The notes under the pieces were generated by a model that was not told where the DNA came from, searched no databases, and worked only from the letters and a program-made list of their open reading frames with translations. Of a stretch of DNA of 64,000 nucleotides, positions 1-8,690 are shown piece after piece. Numbering within the stretch: position 1 is the stretch's first letter; the number at the start of each line of letters is the position of its first letter. Source of the DNA: Roseibium hamelinense (GTDB lineage Bacteria > Pseudomonadota > Alphaproteobacteria > Rhizobiales > Stappiaceae); contig NZ_VLLF01000001.1 of NCBI RefSeq assembly GCF_007830545.1, positions 62,001-126,000 of the forward strand, written 5' to 3'. Made by a program: the position numbers and the translations under genes.

Positions 1-451
1 AAAGGGCAAACCAGGCCCATCCCATGAACCACGGCACTTGAACTAGCGCCAACGGTGTTTCAAGCGGTGTGTTTGCCCGGCTGCCATTCGCCAGGGAGCG
101 CTCGACAACCGGCCAGCACTTGTAGGCGATCACGGACGCAACGGCCGCCAGCGTTGCCATGCAGATGAGATCAAGAACCGCCCGGCCACGCGATGCGAAA
201 CACCCGCGCAGAAAGTCGATGCGCACATGGCCGAGCTCCAAGAGACAATAGGCCATGCCCCATGACGTTACGATGGCCATAACATAGCCCGCGATCTCGT
301 CTGTCCCTCCAAGGCTGCCCCCCAGGAGCCGAAGGGCGATTTCGGCAAGGATGAAGACGGCGCATAGCAACAGGACCAAGCCCATCGCAAGCGCGATGAG
401 CCGGTTTGTAGCCCTTAGCCGGTCAATAATCGTTTCGCTTAAACCGGGCAC
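1..451 (-). CDS. TRAP transporter small permease (DctQ-type), cut by window edge
   Basis: This is the 5' part of a small integral membrane subunit of a tripartite TRAP transporter, which couples uptake of organic acids to the sodium or proton gradient. I translated it by hand from a GTG start at 449-451, preceded by AGAGGAG. The frame stays open to the window edge, about 150 codons. It reads MPGLSETIIDRLRA, then a hydrophobic helix (LIALAMGLVLLLCAVFILAEIALR), split here only for description. Next comes a GGSLGGTDEIAGY stretch typical of DctQ proteins, followed by more membrane segments. It starts 24 bp after the dctP gene, so the two are surely one operon. The large permease DctM probably lies beyond position 1. 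The substrate is unknown. Confidence 0.82.
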   Translation of the reverse strand, partial: MPGLSETIIDRLRATNRLIALAMGLVLLLCAVFILAEIALRLLGGSLGGTDEIAGYVMAIVTSWGMAYCLLELGHVRIDFLRGCFASRGRAVLDLICMATLAAVASVIAYKCWPVVERSLANGSRANTPLETPLALVQVPWFMGWAWFAL

Positions 452-474
452 CGCCGTCTCCTCTTTATCAGCGC

Positions 475-1512
475 TTAGTTGGCGATCTGAACGCCGACGG
501 TTTCGCCGACACTGGCATTCCAGCGCTGCGCCCAGTCACCGCCGGCCCGTTCGGCCCAATCCGGCAGCACTTCGCCGATCAAAATGCCACGCGCCTTTTC
601 GAAGTCGGCATCGGATACTTCCACAAGCGTCATGCCCCGCGCATCACCGGCCGGGCATTCTCCATTGCCTGTCAGGCAGGCAATGTCGTTGACCAGCGCA
701 TCCTGGGCGACGGCCCAGGCGGGGTCTTCGAACCCGGTCTTGATTTCGGCCTCGATCGTGGCCTTCATTTCATCGCTCAAGCTGTTCCAGCGATCCATAT
801 TGATGGCCGTCACGACAGAATCCCAACCGCCGAGCGGAATCGGCAAAAGATGGGTGGACACTTCCCACCAACCGGCCGAATAGCCCGACCCTGCGCCGGT
901 GACCGCGCAATCGACAACACCGCGTTGAAGCGCGCCAGGCACTTCTGAGAACGAGACATTGACGCCTTCCGCGCCGAGCGCTTCCAGGAAAATCGCCGTC
1001 ATGCGCCCGGATGCCCGCACCTTCTTGCCCTGAAGATCATCGAGGCTGCCGATTTCGGCATTGCAGAACACCACTTGCGGCGGGTAGGGGGCGATCGCCA
1101 GGACGTGTGAATTGAACCGGTCCTTGTAGATATCGGCGACCATTGGGCGGGCCGCATTGACCATCGCGCGCGCATCGTCTGCGTTCAGCGCCAGGAGCGG
1201 CACATCAAGGCCTTCCAGCTCCGGAGCATCTGCCACCGCGTAGTCGGCGACCGTCATGCCGACATCGTAAACGCCATCCCCCAGCAGCCGGAAGACATCG
1301 GCGACACCAAGGCCCATTTGGTTATGCGTTGTCAGGTCCACCTCGATTTCACCGCTGGACGCTGCCGGAAGTTTTTCCGTCCAGAAGGGGGCTTCGAATT
1401 CCTTGTGCAGCGGCAGGCCGGACCAGCTGCCAACCACGGATAGCGTTTCGGCGCTGGCTGGGGCGGCAAGAAGGGCGGTGGACGCCAAAAGGATGGAAAG
1501 GTGCTTGGTCAT
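475..1512 (-). CDS. TRAP transporter substrate-binding protein (DctP family)
   Basis: This 345-residue periplasmic binding protein delivers an organic anion to the DctQ/DctM permease encoded next to it. Residues 1-21 form a clear signal peptide ending in APASA. The rest has DctP family features: a region that names the ligand pocket (QGKKVRASG, near residue 165), followed by a segment (SEVPGALQRGVVDCAVTG) that is typical of these proteins. Length is normal for the family. The ATG at 1510-1512 has GAGGAG upstream. It lies 39 bp after a DUF1445 hydro-lyase and 24 bp before dctQ, so transporter and enzyme are probably co-transcribed. The ligand cannot be read from sequence. A hydroxy or amino acid fits the hydro-lyase neighbour, but that is inference. 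Confidence 0.88.
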   Translation of the reverse strand: MTKHLSILLASTALLAAPASAETLSVVGSWSGLPLHKEFEAPFWTEKLPAASSGEIEVDLTTHNQMGLGVADVFRLLGDGVYDVGMTVADYAVADAPELEGLDVPLLALNADDARAMVNAARPMVADIYKDRFNSHVLAIAPYPPQVVFCNAEIGSLDDLQGKKVRASGRMTAIFLEALGAEGVNVSFSEVPGALQRGVVDCAVTGAGSGYSAGWWEVSTHLLPIPLGGWDSVVTAINMDRWNSLSDEMKATIEAEIKTGFEDPAWAVAQDALVNDIACLTGNGECPAGDARGMTLVEVSDADFEKARGILIGEVLPDWAERAGGDWAQRWNASVGETVGVQIAN

Positions 1513-1551
1513 ATCGGTCTCCTCTGAGAGGGGCTGGAAGGTTTTTTGTTT

Positions 1552-2364
1552 TCAGTCGGATTGGATCACCGGAATGTCTGCGGTTTCCGGCACATCGGTG
1601 ATCAGCATGTGTCCGGGAGTATGGGTGATGACCATCGGCAGGCTGGCGGCCAGGAGAACCGCTTGGGGCGTGACCCCGCAGGCCCAAAAACACGGTATCT
1701 CACCGGGCTCAATGTCGACAGGCTCGCCCCAGTCCGGAGTGCGCAGGTCTGCAATGCCGATGTCTCCAGGATTGCCTGTATGTACCGGTGCGCCGTGGGC
1801 GAGTGGAAATCTTGAGGAAATCGCAATGGCCTCAGAGACACGGGCTTCCGCAATTGGCCGCATGCTGACGACCATGGTGCCGGAGAATGGCCCGGCCGGG
1901 GTCAAGGCGATTGACGTGCGGTACATGGGAACGGTCGTGTCCATGTCGATGTGACGAACCGGAATTCCAGCCGCGATCAATGCGTTTTCGAAGGTGAAAG
2001 AGCAGCCGAGCGCAAAGCCGACAAAGTCGTCCTGCCACAAATCCGAGATGTCGGGTACCGTCGCCGTCAGCACGCCGTGTTCATAGACATTGTAGGAGGG
2101 CACATCCCGGCACAGGTCTACATCCTGGCCGAGCGTCCGGAACTTTGGGCTGCCGGCATCTGTCATGCCAACAACCGGGCAAGGCTTGGGGTTGCGCTGG
2201 CAAAAGCGTGCAAAATCGAGTGCGTGGGTTTCGGGCAGGACCACCAGATTGGCCTGAAGATATCCGGCGGCCAAGCCGGCCGTATGCCGACCATATGCGC
2301 CCGTGCGGATCGCGGCCCGCGCCTCGGCCGGGATCAAGGTCCGTATCTGTTCGAAACTGCTCAT
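1552..2364 (-). CDS. DUF1445 family putative hydro-lyase
   Basis: This 270-residue cytoplasmic protein belongs to the DUF1445/YcsI family, usually annotated as putative hydro-lyase; some members are linked to D-glutamate cyclase. Family hallmarks are visible: RTGAYGRHTAGLAAGYLQANLV is split across the first 45 residues, then CPVVGMTDAG near residue 65, a FALGCSFTFENALI block near 120, and a C-terminal ITHTPGHMLITDV segment that is strongly conserved in the family. The length is normal. The gene sits between a LysR regulator upstream and a TRAP dctP downstream on the same strand. A role in converting the imported substrate is therefore likely. The actual substrate is unknown. A GGGAG precedes the ATG at a rather long spacing. 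Confidence 0.85.
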   Translation of the reverse strand: MSSFEQIRTLIPAEARAAIRTGAYGRHTAGLAAGYLQANLVVLPETHALDFARFCQRNPKPCPVVGMTDAGSPKFRTLGQDVDLCRDVPSYNVYEHGVLTATVPDISDLWQDDFVGFALGCSFTFENALIAAGIPVRHIDMDTTVPMYRTSIALTPAGPFSGTMVVSMRPIAEARVSEAIAISSRFPLAHGAPVHTGNPGDIGIADLRTPDWGEPVDIEPGEIPCFWACGVTPQAVLLAASLPMVITHTPGHMLITDVPETADIPVIQSD

Positions 2365-2429
2365 TTTCGTGCCACACTCCCTGCGTCATTTCGAGCATGT
2401 CCGCGAGGAGGATGTTGGTCAAATCAATA

Positions 2430-2442
2430 AAATTGGCAATTT
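2430..2442. promoter_or_regulatory. Dyad operator candidate before the hydro-lyase/TRAP operon
   Basis: AAATTG and CAATTT are perfect inverted arms around one central G, 66-78 bp upstream of the hydro-lyase start codon. They lie in an AT-rich stretch (2420-2462) that stands out from GC-rich surroundings. The LysR gene ends just upstream on the same strand, so its product is the obvious candidate ligand. The assignment is inference from position and symmetry. Confidence 0.4.
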
Positions 2443-2463
2443 CATATAAATATTTTTTATGCT

Positions 2464-3351
2464 CTAAACATGCTGCGAAGCGATTTCAGCGGCCAGAAGC
2501 GCCGCGCTTTCAACCATCTGGCTGCGCGGATCCGCAATGAAGGACGCGGTGAAAGTCAGCGGTTCAGGTCCCCAGCCCGGATCGAATGTCTTCAAGGTCC
2601 CGGCCTGAACGTAAGGCTGTGCAAGGACGCGCGGCAATGCCCCAACACCCAGTCCGGACTCGACCAGGCGGATCGCCGCAGACAATGAGGACGAGGGAAA
2701 CAGCGGAACATCCGCCCCCGCTTTTTCCTGAACCTTGTCACGCAGCTCCCGGTAGGGACGGGTGTTCTTGGCGTAGGTGATGACCGGTTTGCCGAACAGC
2801 CCGGCAGCTTCGCTGCGGTCATCGGGAACATTGACAGAGGCATACCAGCCGAGCTCGAACTCCGGCAGCGCGATGTTGTCGACCGAAAATTCCGAAACCG
2901 GACCGAGCAAAAAGGCAAGATCGATTTCGCGGGCCAGCAATGCGTTGCGCAGATTGACCGAAACATCGACATTGAACTCGATCTGCAGCTTCGGGAAGCG
3001 GCGTGACAATTCGGTGATGAAGTCGGGCATCCAGCTTTGGGCGATCGTCTCTGACGCCCCAAGCCGCAAGTGGCCCTCAAGGTGGGCAGGATCGACGATG
3101 TCACGTTCTATCTGGTTCGACAGAACTTCCAGCTTGAGTGCATATTGAAGCAGCAATTCACCCTTTTTGGTGAGCCGGTTATGCCCGGCCGAACGGTCGA
3201 ACAGCTGGGTGCCGAGCGTCTGTTCCAAGTTCTTCATGCGGGCCGTGACTGCCGGTTGCGTGAGGTTCAACGACTGTGCCGCTTTCACCACCCCGCCGCT
3301 GCGCACGACGATCAGGAATGTCCGCAGCTGGTCCAGATTGATCCGTAACAT
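2464..3351 (-). CDS. LysR family transcriptional regulator
   Basis: This 295-residue regulator has the LysR N-terminal helix-turn-helix (residues about 1-60, with LNLTQPAVTARMKNLEQ as recognition helix region). The C-terminal effector domain of the LysR type follows. It is encoded 99 bp upstream of, and on the same strand as, the DUF1445 hydro-lyase and TRAP genes. Most LysR regulators are divergent from their targets, so the co-directional placement is slightly unusual. It may be transcribed with its targets or from its own promoter. The AT-rich gap with a dyad at 2430-2442 is a candidate binding site. The effector is unknown. Confidence 0.9.
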   Translation of the reverse strand: MLRINLDQLRTFLIVVRSGGVVKAAQSLNLTQPAVTARMKNLEQTLGTQLFDRSAGHNRLTKKGELLLQYALKLEVLSNQIERDIVDPAHLEGHLRLGASETIAQSWMPDFITELSRRFPKLQIEFNVDVSVNLRNALLAREIDLAFLLGPVSEFSVDNIALPEFELGWYASVNVPDDRSEAAGLFGKPVITYAKNTRPYRELRDKVQEKAGADVPLFPSSSLSAAIRLVESGLGVGALPRVLAQPYVQAGTLKTFDPGWGPEPLTFTASFIADPRSQMVESAALLAAEIASQHV

Positions 3352-3493
3352 TCAAACGCCCCGAAAACCGCAACCATCGCAGAGCTTTGCGGCGAAGGAA
3401 AGAGGTGAGGCAGGGCGTTTGGAAATGTATGCGGCAGGTCAAAACCAGTTGGAGGGGGCCGGTTCTGGTGCGTTTTCTGCAGGCTTTGGCAGG

Positions 3494-4507
3494 TTAAAAG
3501 CCGTCAAGAACGATCTTGCCGCGCGCTTTGCCGCTTTCAAGCATCTGATGGGCCTTTATCAAGTTACCCGCTGAAATATTGCCGAGGCTTTCCGTGGTGG
3601 TTGACCGAATCTGACCAGCGTCCAAAAGCTCCGCGACATGTTGCAGGATATCGCTCTGCCTTTTCATGTCCGTTGTTTGAAACAAGGACCTTGTAAACAT
3701 CAGCTCCCAGTGGATCGAGACGGACTTTGCCTTGAACGGCATGATGTCAAAGTGCTCGGGATCATCAATCAGCCCAAAGCGTCCCTGCGGAGCGATCATG
3801 TCTGCCGCATCTTGCGCATAACTGGCAGACTCATTGGTTGAAAATACAAACCCTGGCGCACCGACATCAAGTTCTTCGACCTGAGGTGCCAGCGGCTTCG
3901 AATGGTCGATCACGTGGTGCGCGCCAAGTTGCTTTACCCAAGCCTTCGTTTCCGGTCGCGAGGCGGTGGCAATGACTGTCAGGCTGGTCAGTGCACGCAG
4001 AAGCTGGATCGTTATGGAGCCGACACCGCCTGCGCCGCCAATGATTACGGCCGCTTCTGCCGCGCCTGGCACCGGCACATCCACTTTCAGCCGGTCCCAC
4101 AGCATCTCATAGGCCGTCAGTGCAGTCAGTGGCAGGGCGGCAGCGTCTGACGGGGAAACCGAAGCCGGAGCCTTGGAGACGATCCGGGCGTCCACAAGAT
4201 GGTATTCGGAATTCGTGCCGGGCCTGTTAATCGATCCAGCATACCAGACACGGTCACCCGGTTGAAATCCGGACGCCTTTTCCCCGGCAGAAACGGCTTC
4301 GCCTACTGCGTCCCAGCCCAGCACAACCGGGATGCCATCGTCCGCGGCGCGGGACATGCGTATCTTGTAGTCGACCGGATTGACCGAAATGGCAAGCACC
4401 TTGACCAGCAGGTCATGCCCGCGGGCTTCCGGAACGTCCTGTGTCAAGTCGACGAGAGCGTCAGCCCGGTCGATCGGACCAGGAGAGTTGTAGCCAACGG
4501 CTTTCAT
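3494..4507 (-). CDS. Zinc-type alcohol dehydrogenase family / quinone oxidoreductase
   Basis: This 337-residue MDR-superfamily reductase resembles NADPH:quinone reductase-like proteins. The start was set at the ATG at 4505-4507 because AAGGAC lies seven bases upstream, giving the family-typical MKAVGYNSPG N-terminus. An extra 12 codons upstream are open but unsupported. The NAD(P)-binding glycine motif GGAGGVG is at residues 157-163. Residues 41-48 (SVNPVDYK) match the substrate-domain loop of the zinc-free quinone reductase subgroup, and no structural zinc cysteine cluster is seen. It is probably co-transcribed with the upstream antibiotic-biosynthesis-type monooxygenase and controlled by the divergent LysR at 4943. 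The combination suggests handling of quinones or reactive electrophiles. Confidence 0.85.
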   Translation of the reverse strand: MKAVGYNSPGPIDRADALVDLTQDVPEARGHDLLVKVLAISVNPVDYKIRMSRAADDGIPVVLGWDAVGEAVSAGEKASGFQPGDRVWYAGSINRPGTNSEYHLVDARIVSKAPASVSPSDAAALPLTALTAYEMLWDRLKVDVPVPGAAEAAVIIGGAGGVGSITIQLLRALTSLTVIATASRPETKAWVKQLGAHHVIDHSKPLAPQVEELDVGAPGFVFSTNESASYAQDAADMIAPQGRFGLIDDPEHFDIMPFKAKSVSIHWELMFTRSLFQTTDMKRQSDILQHVAELLDAGQIRSTTTESLGNISAGNLIKAHQMLESGKARGKIVLDGF

Positions 4508-4555
4508 GAGTTTTGTCCTTGTATGAAGGCGAAGTTCGACCAAATGTCCTGGCTG

Positions 4556-4846
4556 TCAGCCGATTTTGGTCATCTCGGTCAGGGAGAATTCGGCGATGGC
4601 TCCTTCGGTGGCGGTCATGTAGGCGGCAAGATGCGGCGCATTCATATGGTCCCGCCAGAGTTCGCGGGTTTCCCAAATCTCGGTGAAGGTGAAATGCGCT
4701 GGATCTGCCGTGTTCTGGTGCAGTTCGTAAGTCAGGCACCCGCGCTCTTTCACGGTAGTCGGTATGAGCTTCAGCAGCTCGGATTTGACCAGGTCAATCT
4801 GGTTCGGTTTTGCGTGAATGTTGGCGATGATGGTCAAGTTGCTCAT
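4556..4846 (-). CDS. Antibiotic biosynthesis monooxygenase (ABM/YgiN-like) domain protein
   Basis: This 96-residue single-domain protein has the ferredoxin-like ABM fold seen in YgiN, a quinol monooxygenase. Recognisable features are the N-terminal strand LTIIANIHAKP, the ERGCLTYELHQN segment (residues about 34-45), and the FTEIWETRELWRDHM motif with HL following. Such proteins are usually dimeric and cofactor-free. The gene ends 48 bp before the quinone oxidoreductase on the same strand, so the pair probably forms an operon. The LysR at 4943 is transcribed away from it across a 96-bp divergent promoter region. Quinone redox or electrophile stress is the likely theme, by analogy with YgiN and MdaB. 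Confidence 0.85.
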   Translation of the reverse strand: MSNLTIIANIHAKPNQIDLVKSELLKLIPTTVKERGCLTYELHQNTADPAHFTFTEIWETRELWRDHMNAPHLAAYMTATEGAIAEFSLTEMTKIG

Positions 4847-4942
4847 GCGATCTGTCCTGTTTTGTGCAGATCAAGATTTAACTCCTTGCCACAGCCGGAT
4901 AAATAAGTAAGTTCCGCAAATATAATCCGGAAATACCGAATA

Positions 4943-5836
4943 ATGCTGCTTGATAACCTCGCCCTGTTTGTCTTGATCAATGAGAAAGGCAGTCTCACTG
5001 CAGCCGCTCGCGAGCGTGGCCTGTCACCAACCACCGTTTCTGAACGCCTGTCCGCACTCGAAGCCCACTATGGTGTGGTGCTTTTGAACCGGACAACACG
5101 GGCCCTCAGCCTCACCGAAGAAGGCCGCACGCTTCTGGAGGGGGCGCGGCGTGTGCTGAGCGAGGTGGCGGATCTCGATGGCCAGATAAAGGCCGGCGCA
5201 CAAACACTGTCCGGACCGATCCGCATCAGCGCACCAAGTGACACGGGGCGCCTGGTGGTCTCCGATGCACTTGACCGGTTTCAGCAGCGGCACCCGCAGA
5301 TCAAAATAGAGTTGCACTTGTCAGATGGATACGTTGACGTGGTCGGACAGGGATTTGACTTGGCAATACGTTATGGCGAAGTCACCGACACAAGTTTGCG
5401 CCGGCGTGCGCTGAGGCCGGTGCGGCGGATCGTTTGTGCATCACCCGCATATCTGGCTGACAACGGCGAGCCGCAGCGACCTGACGATCTCAGGGCACAT
5501 AATTGTCTGATCATGCGCTTCGGGCTCAATCTCGACAATCTCTGGAGATTTGGGTTCGGTCATTCGGCACAAACCATTGCCGTTCGTGGCGACCGTGTAT
5601 CAAATGATGGGGCACTGGTGCGGCAATGGGCCGTAGAGGGCGGCGGGATCGCCTGGAAATCGGATATTGATGCCGGCCCAGACCTTGCTGCTGGCCGGTT
5701 GATCGAGGTTCTTGGCTCTTTTTCCGCGCCCAGCGTTCCGTTGCAATTGCTGTTTCCGCCGGCACGGGCGCAGCCCCGCCGCGTGCGGGCCTTGGCCGAA
5801 CATCTGGCAAAGGCGATTGACGACAGGGTCGTTTGA
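4943..5836 (+). CDS. LysR family transcriptional regulator
   Basis: This 297-residue LysR regulator of the CrgA/DmlR-like subgroup has an N-terminal HTH at residues about 1-60 (GSLTAAARERGLSPTTVSERL). The co-inducer domain carries the common phrase GPIRISAPSDTGR near residue 91 and GFDLAIRYGEV near 136. It is divergent from the ABM/quinone reductase pair across 96 bp, the classical LysR arrangement, and very likely controls that pair. TATAAT at 4921-4926 lies only 17 bp before its ATG, so its own transcript may have a very short leader. Confidence 0.9.
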   Translation: MLLDNLALFVLINEKGSLTAAARERGLSPTTVSERLSALEAHYGVVLLNRTTRALSLTEEGRTLLEGARRVLSEVADLDGQIKAGAQTLSGPIRISAPSDTGRLVVSDALDRFQQRHPQIKIELHLSDGYVDVVGQGFDLAIRYGEVTDTSLRRRALRPVRRIVCASPAYLADNGEPQRPDDLRAHNCLIMRFGLNLDNLWRFGFGHSAQTIAVRGDRVSNDGALVRQWAVEGGGIAWKSDIDAGPDLAAGRLIEVLGSFSAPSVPLQLLFPPARAQPRRVRALAEHLAKAIDDRVV

Positions 5837-5958
5837 ACAATGGACCCTCGCCATTTTTGGCAAGTCATTCCATCGCCGTTCTTGCATTGTCCTTTTTTCT
5901 GGAAACGTAATGTCAATATCCGCTCGGTTAGTGTTGGTGCGTTGTTTGGGAACGTCTG

Positions 5959-6810
5959 ATGAACCGTCTCCTTCTGGGTCTGCTGGCAGTGTTTGCTTCC
6001 GTGTCGGGATGCCTTGCGGAGGTCTTCCGTCTTGGTATCGTTGGCGAAGATGAAAGCCGTTACGACTACGAAATCGGATTGATTGAACTCGCCTTGCAAA
6101 AAGCGGAGGGTGACCACACGCTCGAAATCGTCGCGCACCCGAATTCGAGCCAAAGCCGGGTGTTGCTGATGCTCATGAATGACGTTGCAGACTTTGATGT
6201 GACCTTTTCAGGCATCGACAGGGAGCGGCATGCGCGGCTTTTGACCGTTCCTGTTCCCTTGCAGCGTGGTTTGTTGGGGCTGAGGATCCTGATTGTCAGC
6301 GAAAGGCATAAGGACAGGCTGGCGGGCGTTGAAACCCTGGAAGATCTGAAAAAGGTTCCGATCGGGTCGGGAACCGGCTGGCCAGACACCTCCATCCTGG
6401 AGAATGCGGGTTTTTCGGTCGCGCAGTCGGACTATGAGAGCCTCTTCAAGATGGTTTATAAAGGCCGGATCGCCGGGTACGCTCGCGGCGTTGCGGAACC
6501 TTATCGGGAGGTTGCGGTGCGCGCGGCGGACATGCCGGGTCTTGCCATCGACACCCGGCTGTTGCTGGCCTATCCGTTCGACACCTTTTTCTTTGTCGGC
6601 AAGCAAGACAAAAAGCGCCACGATATTTTGTTGCAAGGCCTGACGCGCGCTTATGAAGACGGCAGCTTTATGACTTATTTCGAAGGACACCCGCGGATTC
6701 GCAGCGTATTTTTGCAGGCGGACCTCGATCGCAGGGTCCGTTTTGACATCGAGAATCCTTTCCTGCCCGAAGCCTTTCAAAATATACCGGACAAATATTG
6801 GCATCGTTGA
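5959..6810 (+). CDS. Periplasmic binding-protein-like protein, paralogue 1
   Basis: This 283-residue secreted protein has a signal peptide (about residues 1-20, ending SGCLA) and resembles family 3 solute-binding proteins in length and secondary pattern. It belongs to an orphan subgroup marked by GLIELALQKAEGDH near residue 42, SGIDRER near 90, PVPLQRGLLG near 105, and GSGTGWPDT near 138. RGVAEPYREV follows near 182. No ABC or TRAP permease is near. The next gene is a close paralogue, so this arose by tandem duplication. Proteins of this subgroup may serve as sensors or bind a ligand for a distant partner. No specific function can be assigned. Confidence 0.72.
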   Translation: MNRLLLGLLAVFASVSGCLAEVFRLGIVGEDESRYDYEIGLIELALQKAEGDHTLEIVAHPNSSQSRVLLMLMNDVADFDVTFSGIDRERHARLLTVPVPLQRGLLGLRILIVSERHKDRLAGVETLEDLKKVPIGSGTGWPDTSILENAGFSVAQSDYESLFKMVYKGRIAGYARGVAEPYREVAVRAADMPGLAIDTRLLLAYPFDTFFFVGKQDKKRHDILLQGLTRAYEDGSFMTYFEGHPRIRSVFLQADLDRRVRFDIENPFLPEAFQNIPDKYWHR

Positions 6811-6937
6811 ACATGCGATCTGAATGAAACAACGTGTTAATAGTAATACAGGTTTCAAACACTGTTGAAAAATACCAATAACCTTAAAGTAAGAGATCTG
6901 CCCCCCGAATAGTGCTCCATTGATTGGGAGGCAAACT

Positions 6938-7792
6938 ATGAAGACCTTGTTGACTGCGGCAGTCCTAGCCGGATTGAGTTTTACTCCGGCCCACGCATTG
7001 GAATTTCTCGTTGGCGAAGAGCGCGCTGACAGCAGCTTGAACAGCTACGAGTTCGGCCTGATCGAATTGGCGCTTCAAAAAGCCGACGGAGATCATACCG
7101 TGTCACGAGCTTCGGTCGGCGAAGCCAACCAGTCCCGTCTCCTAGAGGAGCTCGCCACCGGGAGTGCGGACTTTCACATCATCTTCTCAGGAATTGATCA
7201 GGAACGGTTCGACAAGCTGGCGACTGTTCCAATCCCGCTGCAACGTGGCCTGCTTGGCCATCGCGTCCTGATCGTTAGCGAAGACTCCAAGAACAAGGTG
7301 GCTGCGGTCAAGACCATAGAGGACTTGAAGAACATCTCGATTGGGTCCGGCACAGGCTGGCCCGACACCCAGATTTTGGAAGCGGCTGGACTTAAAGTTT
7401 CAGACGCCAAATACGAAAATCTTTTCAAGATGGTCGAGGGTGGCCGAATTGATGGTTTCGCGCGGGGCGTTGCCGAACCTTACGCAGAGGTGTCGGCCCG
7501 CAGCGGCGAAATGCCAAGCCTTACGATCGATGAGTCCATCATAATCGTATACCCGTTCGACATGTTCTTGTTTTTGAACAAGGACGACAAAGAACGCTAC
7601 GACATCCTGATGCAGGGGTTTACGCGCGCTTATGAGGATGGCAGTTTCATGGAGTATTTCGAAAACCACCCGCGTATCAAGGAAGTGTTCGAGCAAGCTA
7701 AGATCGATGATCGGATCCGGTTTGAGATCGAAAATCCGTTGCTTCCGAAGGAGATCGCAGCCATTCCAGATCAGTTCTGGCACGGCCGGTAA
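6938..7792 (+). CDS. Periplasmic binding-protein-like protein, paralogue 2
   Basis: This 284-residue secreted protein is a close paralogue of the gene ending at 6810, sharing the blocks GLIELALQKADGDH, FSGIDQER, PIPLQRGLLG, GSGTGWPDT and RGVAEPY in the same order. The start was set at the ATG at 6938 because GGGAGG lies just upstream and it gives a clean signal peptide (MKTLLTAAVLAGLSFTPAHA). The two copies have diverged most at the N-terminus and in the SVGEANQSR region, where paralogue 1 has PNSSQSR. The 127-bp gap suggests each may have its own promoter. A probable terminator follows at 7809. No transporter partner is visible. Confidence 0.74.
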   Translation: MKTLLTAAVLAGLSFTPAHALEFLVGEERADSSLNSYEFGLIELALQKADGDHTVSRASVGEANQSRLLEELATGSADFHIIFSGIDQERFDKLATVPIPLQRGLLGHRVLIVSEDSKNKVAAVKTIEDLKNISIGSGTGWPDTQILEAAGLKVSDAKYENLFKMVEGGRIDGFARGVAEPYAEVSARSGEMPSLTIDESIIIVYPFDMFLFLNKDDKERYDILMQGFTRAYEDGSFMEYFENHPRIKEVFEQAKIDDRIRFEIENPLLPKEIAAIPDQFWHGR

Positions 7793-7808
7793 AGGGCCAG
7801 TCTGCAAT

Positions 7809-7843
7809 AAAAGGCCTCGTGAATTGCTTGTCGGGGCTTTTTT
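7809..7843 (+). terminator. Probable rho-independent terminator
   Basis: AAAAGGCCTCG and CGGGGCTTTT can pair with one bulged G and one G-U pair, and six T follow directly. It lies 17 bp after the stop codon of the second binding-protein paralogue. It also overlaps the 3' end of the convergent methyltransferase gene by two bases. The imperfect stem lowers confidence. Confidence 0.5.
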
Positions 7844-8690
7844 ATTCTTTGCCGCTGTTGGCCCGGCCGGAACTTGAATGGTACCGGGAAAATGACAAAA
7901 AGCGGGGGATCACATAGGGTACGCGCGACTGATAGACCTTGAACCTCGCGCCATAGATCGCGGAGAACCTGCGCTCTTTCAGCCGCGGAGCGAGAAGGCA
8001 ATAGGCGGTGTAGCTCAGCGCGAGCGCCAGCTGATCGGGCGTCCAGACCGGGACGGTCCACAAGGTCAGGGCGAACGCTACATATATCGGCTGGCGAATG
8101 ATGCGGAACAGCCCGGTTTCGGGCATGTCCGGAAACACCGGCTTGATCTTCTGGACCAGCGACATCCAGCCGAGCGCACCAGATTGAACTTCGGCGCCGG
8201 CATCGAAGCTGGCTTTCATAAGCACCAGCCAAGAAGCGGCGTACGCCGACACGATCAGCCAGAATAGCCCGCCTTCTGCCCGCCACCAGACAATGCCGCT
8301 CGGGGTCCACAGAGCAAACAATGCCAGGAGTTGGCAGGATGCAATGATGGCATATGTGGTTGTCGCCAAGGTCTTGCCGTGAGGGGCAGGAGCGAGGCGC
8401 TCCAGGATCCGCCGGCCACTCCCGGTCAACAGAAACGAATGGGCAAGCGGGAATTGCAAAACGAGAAAGGCGTTCGCGGCAAGCGCCCAGGGCCAGGGAA
8501 CCGAGCCCAAGCTTTGTGACATGCCGAAAAACATGGCGGTGATCATGGCAAGCACCGCCGCCGTGAATATGGCATGGCACACCCCGCCATATAGCAAAGC
8601 CAGGGAAATCCGGCCCATGCCCGGTGGTGCCTGAAACAGACCGGATACCAGCTGCCACAAGCGGGCCAGTTTTGCTTTGGTGTCTTGCAT
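7842..8690 (-). CDS. Isoprenylcysteine carboxyl methyltransferase-like membrane protein (NnrU/MddA-like)
   Basis: This protein of about 282 residues has several hydrophobic helices and a C-terminal ICMT-like methyl-transfer region. That region includes GLFRIIRQPIYVAF and LKERRFSAIYGARFKVYQSRVP, the latter broken by family variation. This is the pattern of SAM-dependent integral membrane methyltransferases such as methanethiol methyltransferase MddA and NnrU-like proteins. The start is uncertain: ATG at 8688-8690 precedes the first membrane segment, while the ATG at 8793-8795 would add 35 residues. Neither has a strong ribosome site. It is divergent from the acyl-CoA dehydrogenase at 8867. The acceptor is unknown. 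Confidence 0.72.
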   Translation of the reverse strand: MQDTKAKLARLWQLVSGLFQAPPGMGRISLALLYGGVCHAIFTAAVLAMITAMFFGMSQSLGSVPWPWALAANAFLVLQFPLAHSFLLTGSGRRILERLAPAPHGKTLATTTYAIIASCQLLALFALWTPSGIVWWRAEGGLFWLIVSAYAASWLVLMKASFDAGAEVQSGALGWMSLVQKIKPVFPDMPETGLFRIIRQPIYVAFALTLWTVPVWTPDQLALALSYTAYCLLAPRLKERRFSAIYGARFKVYQSRVPYVIPRFLSFSRYHSSSGRANSGKE

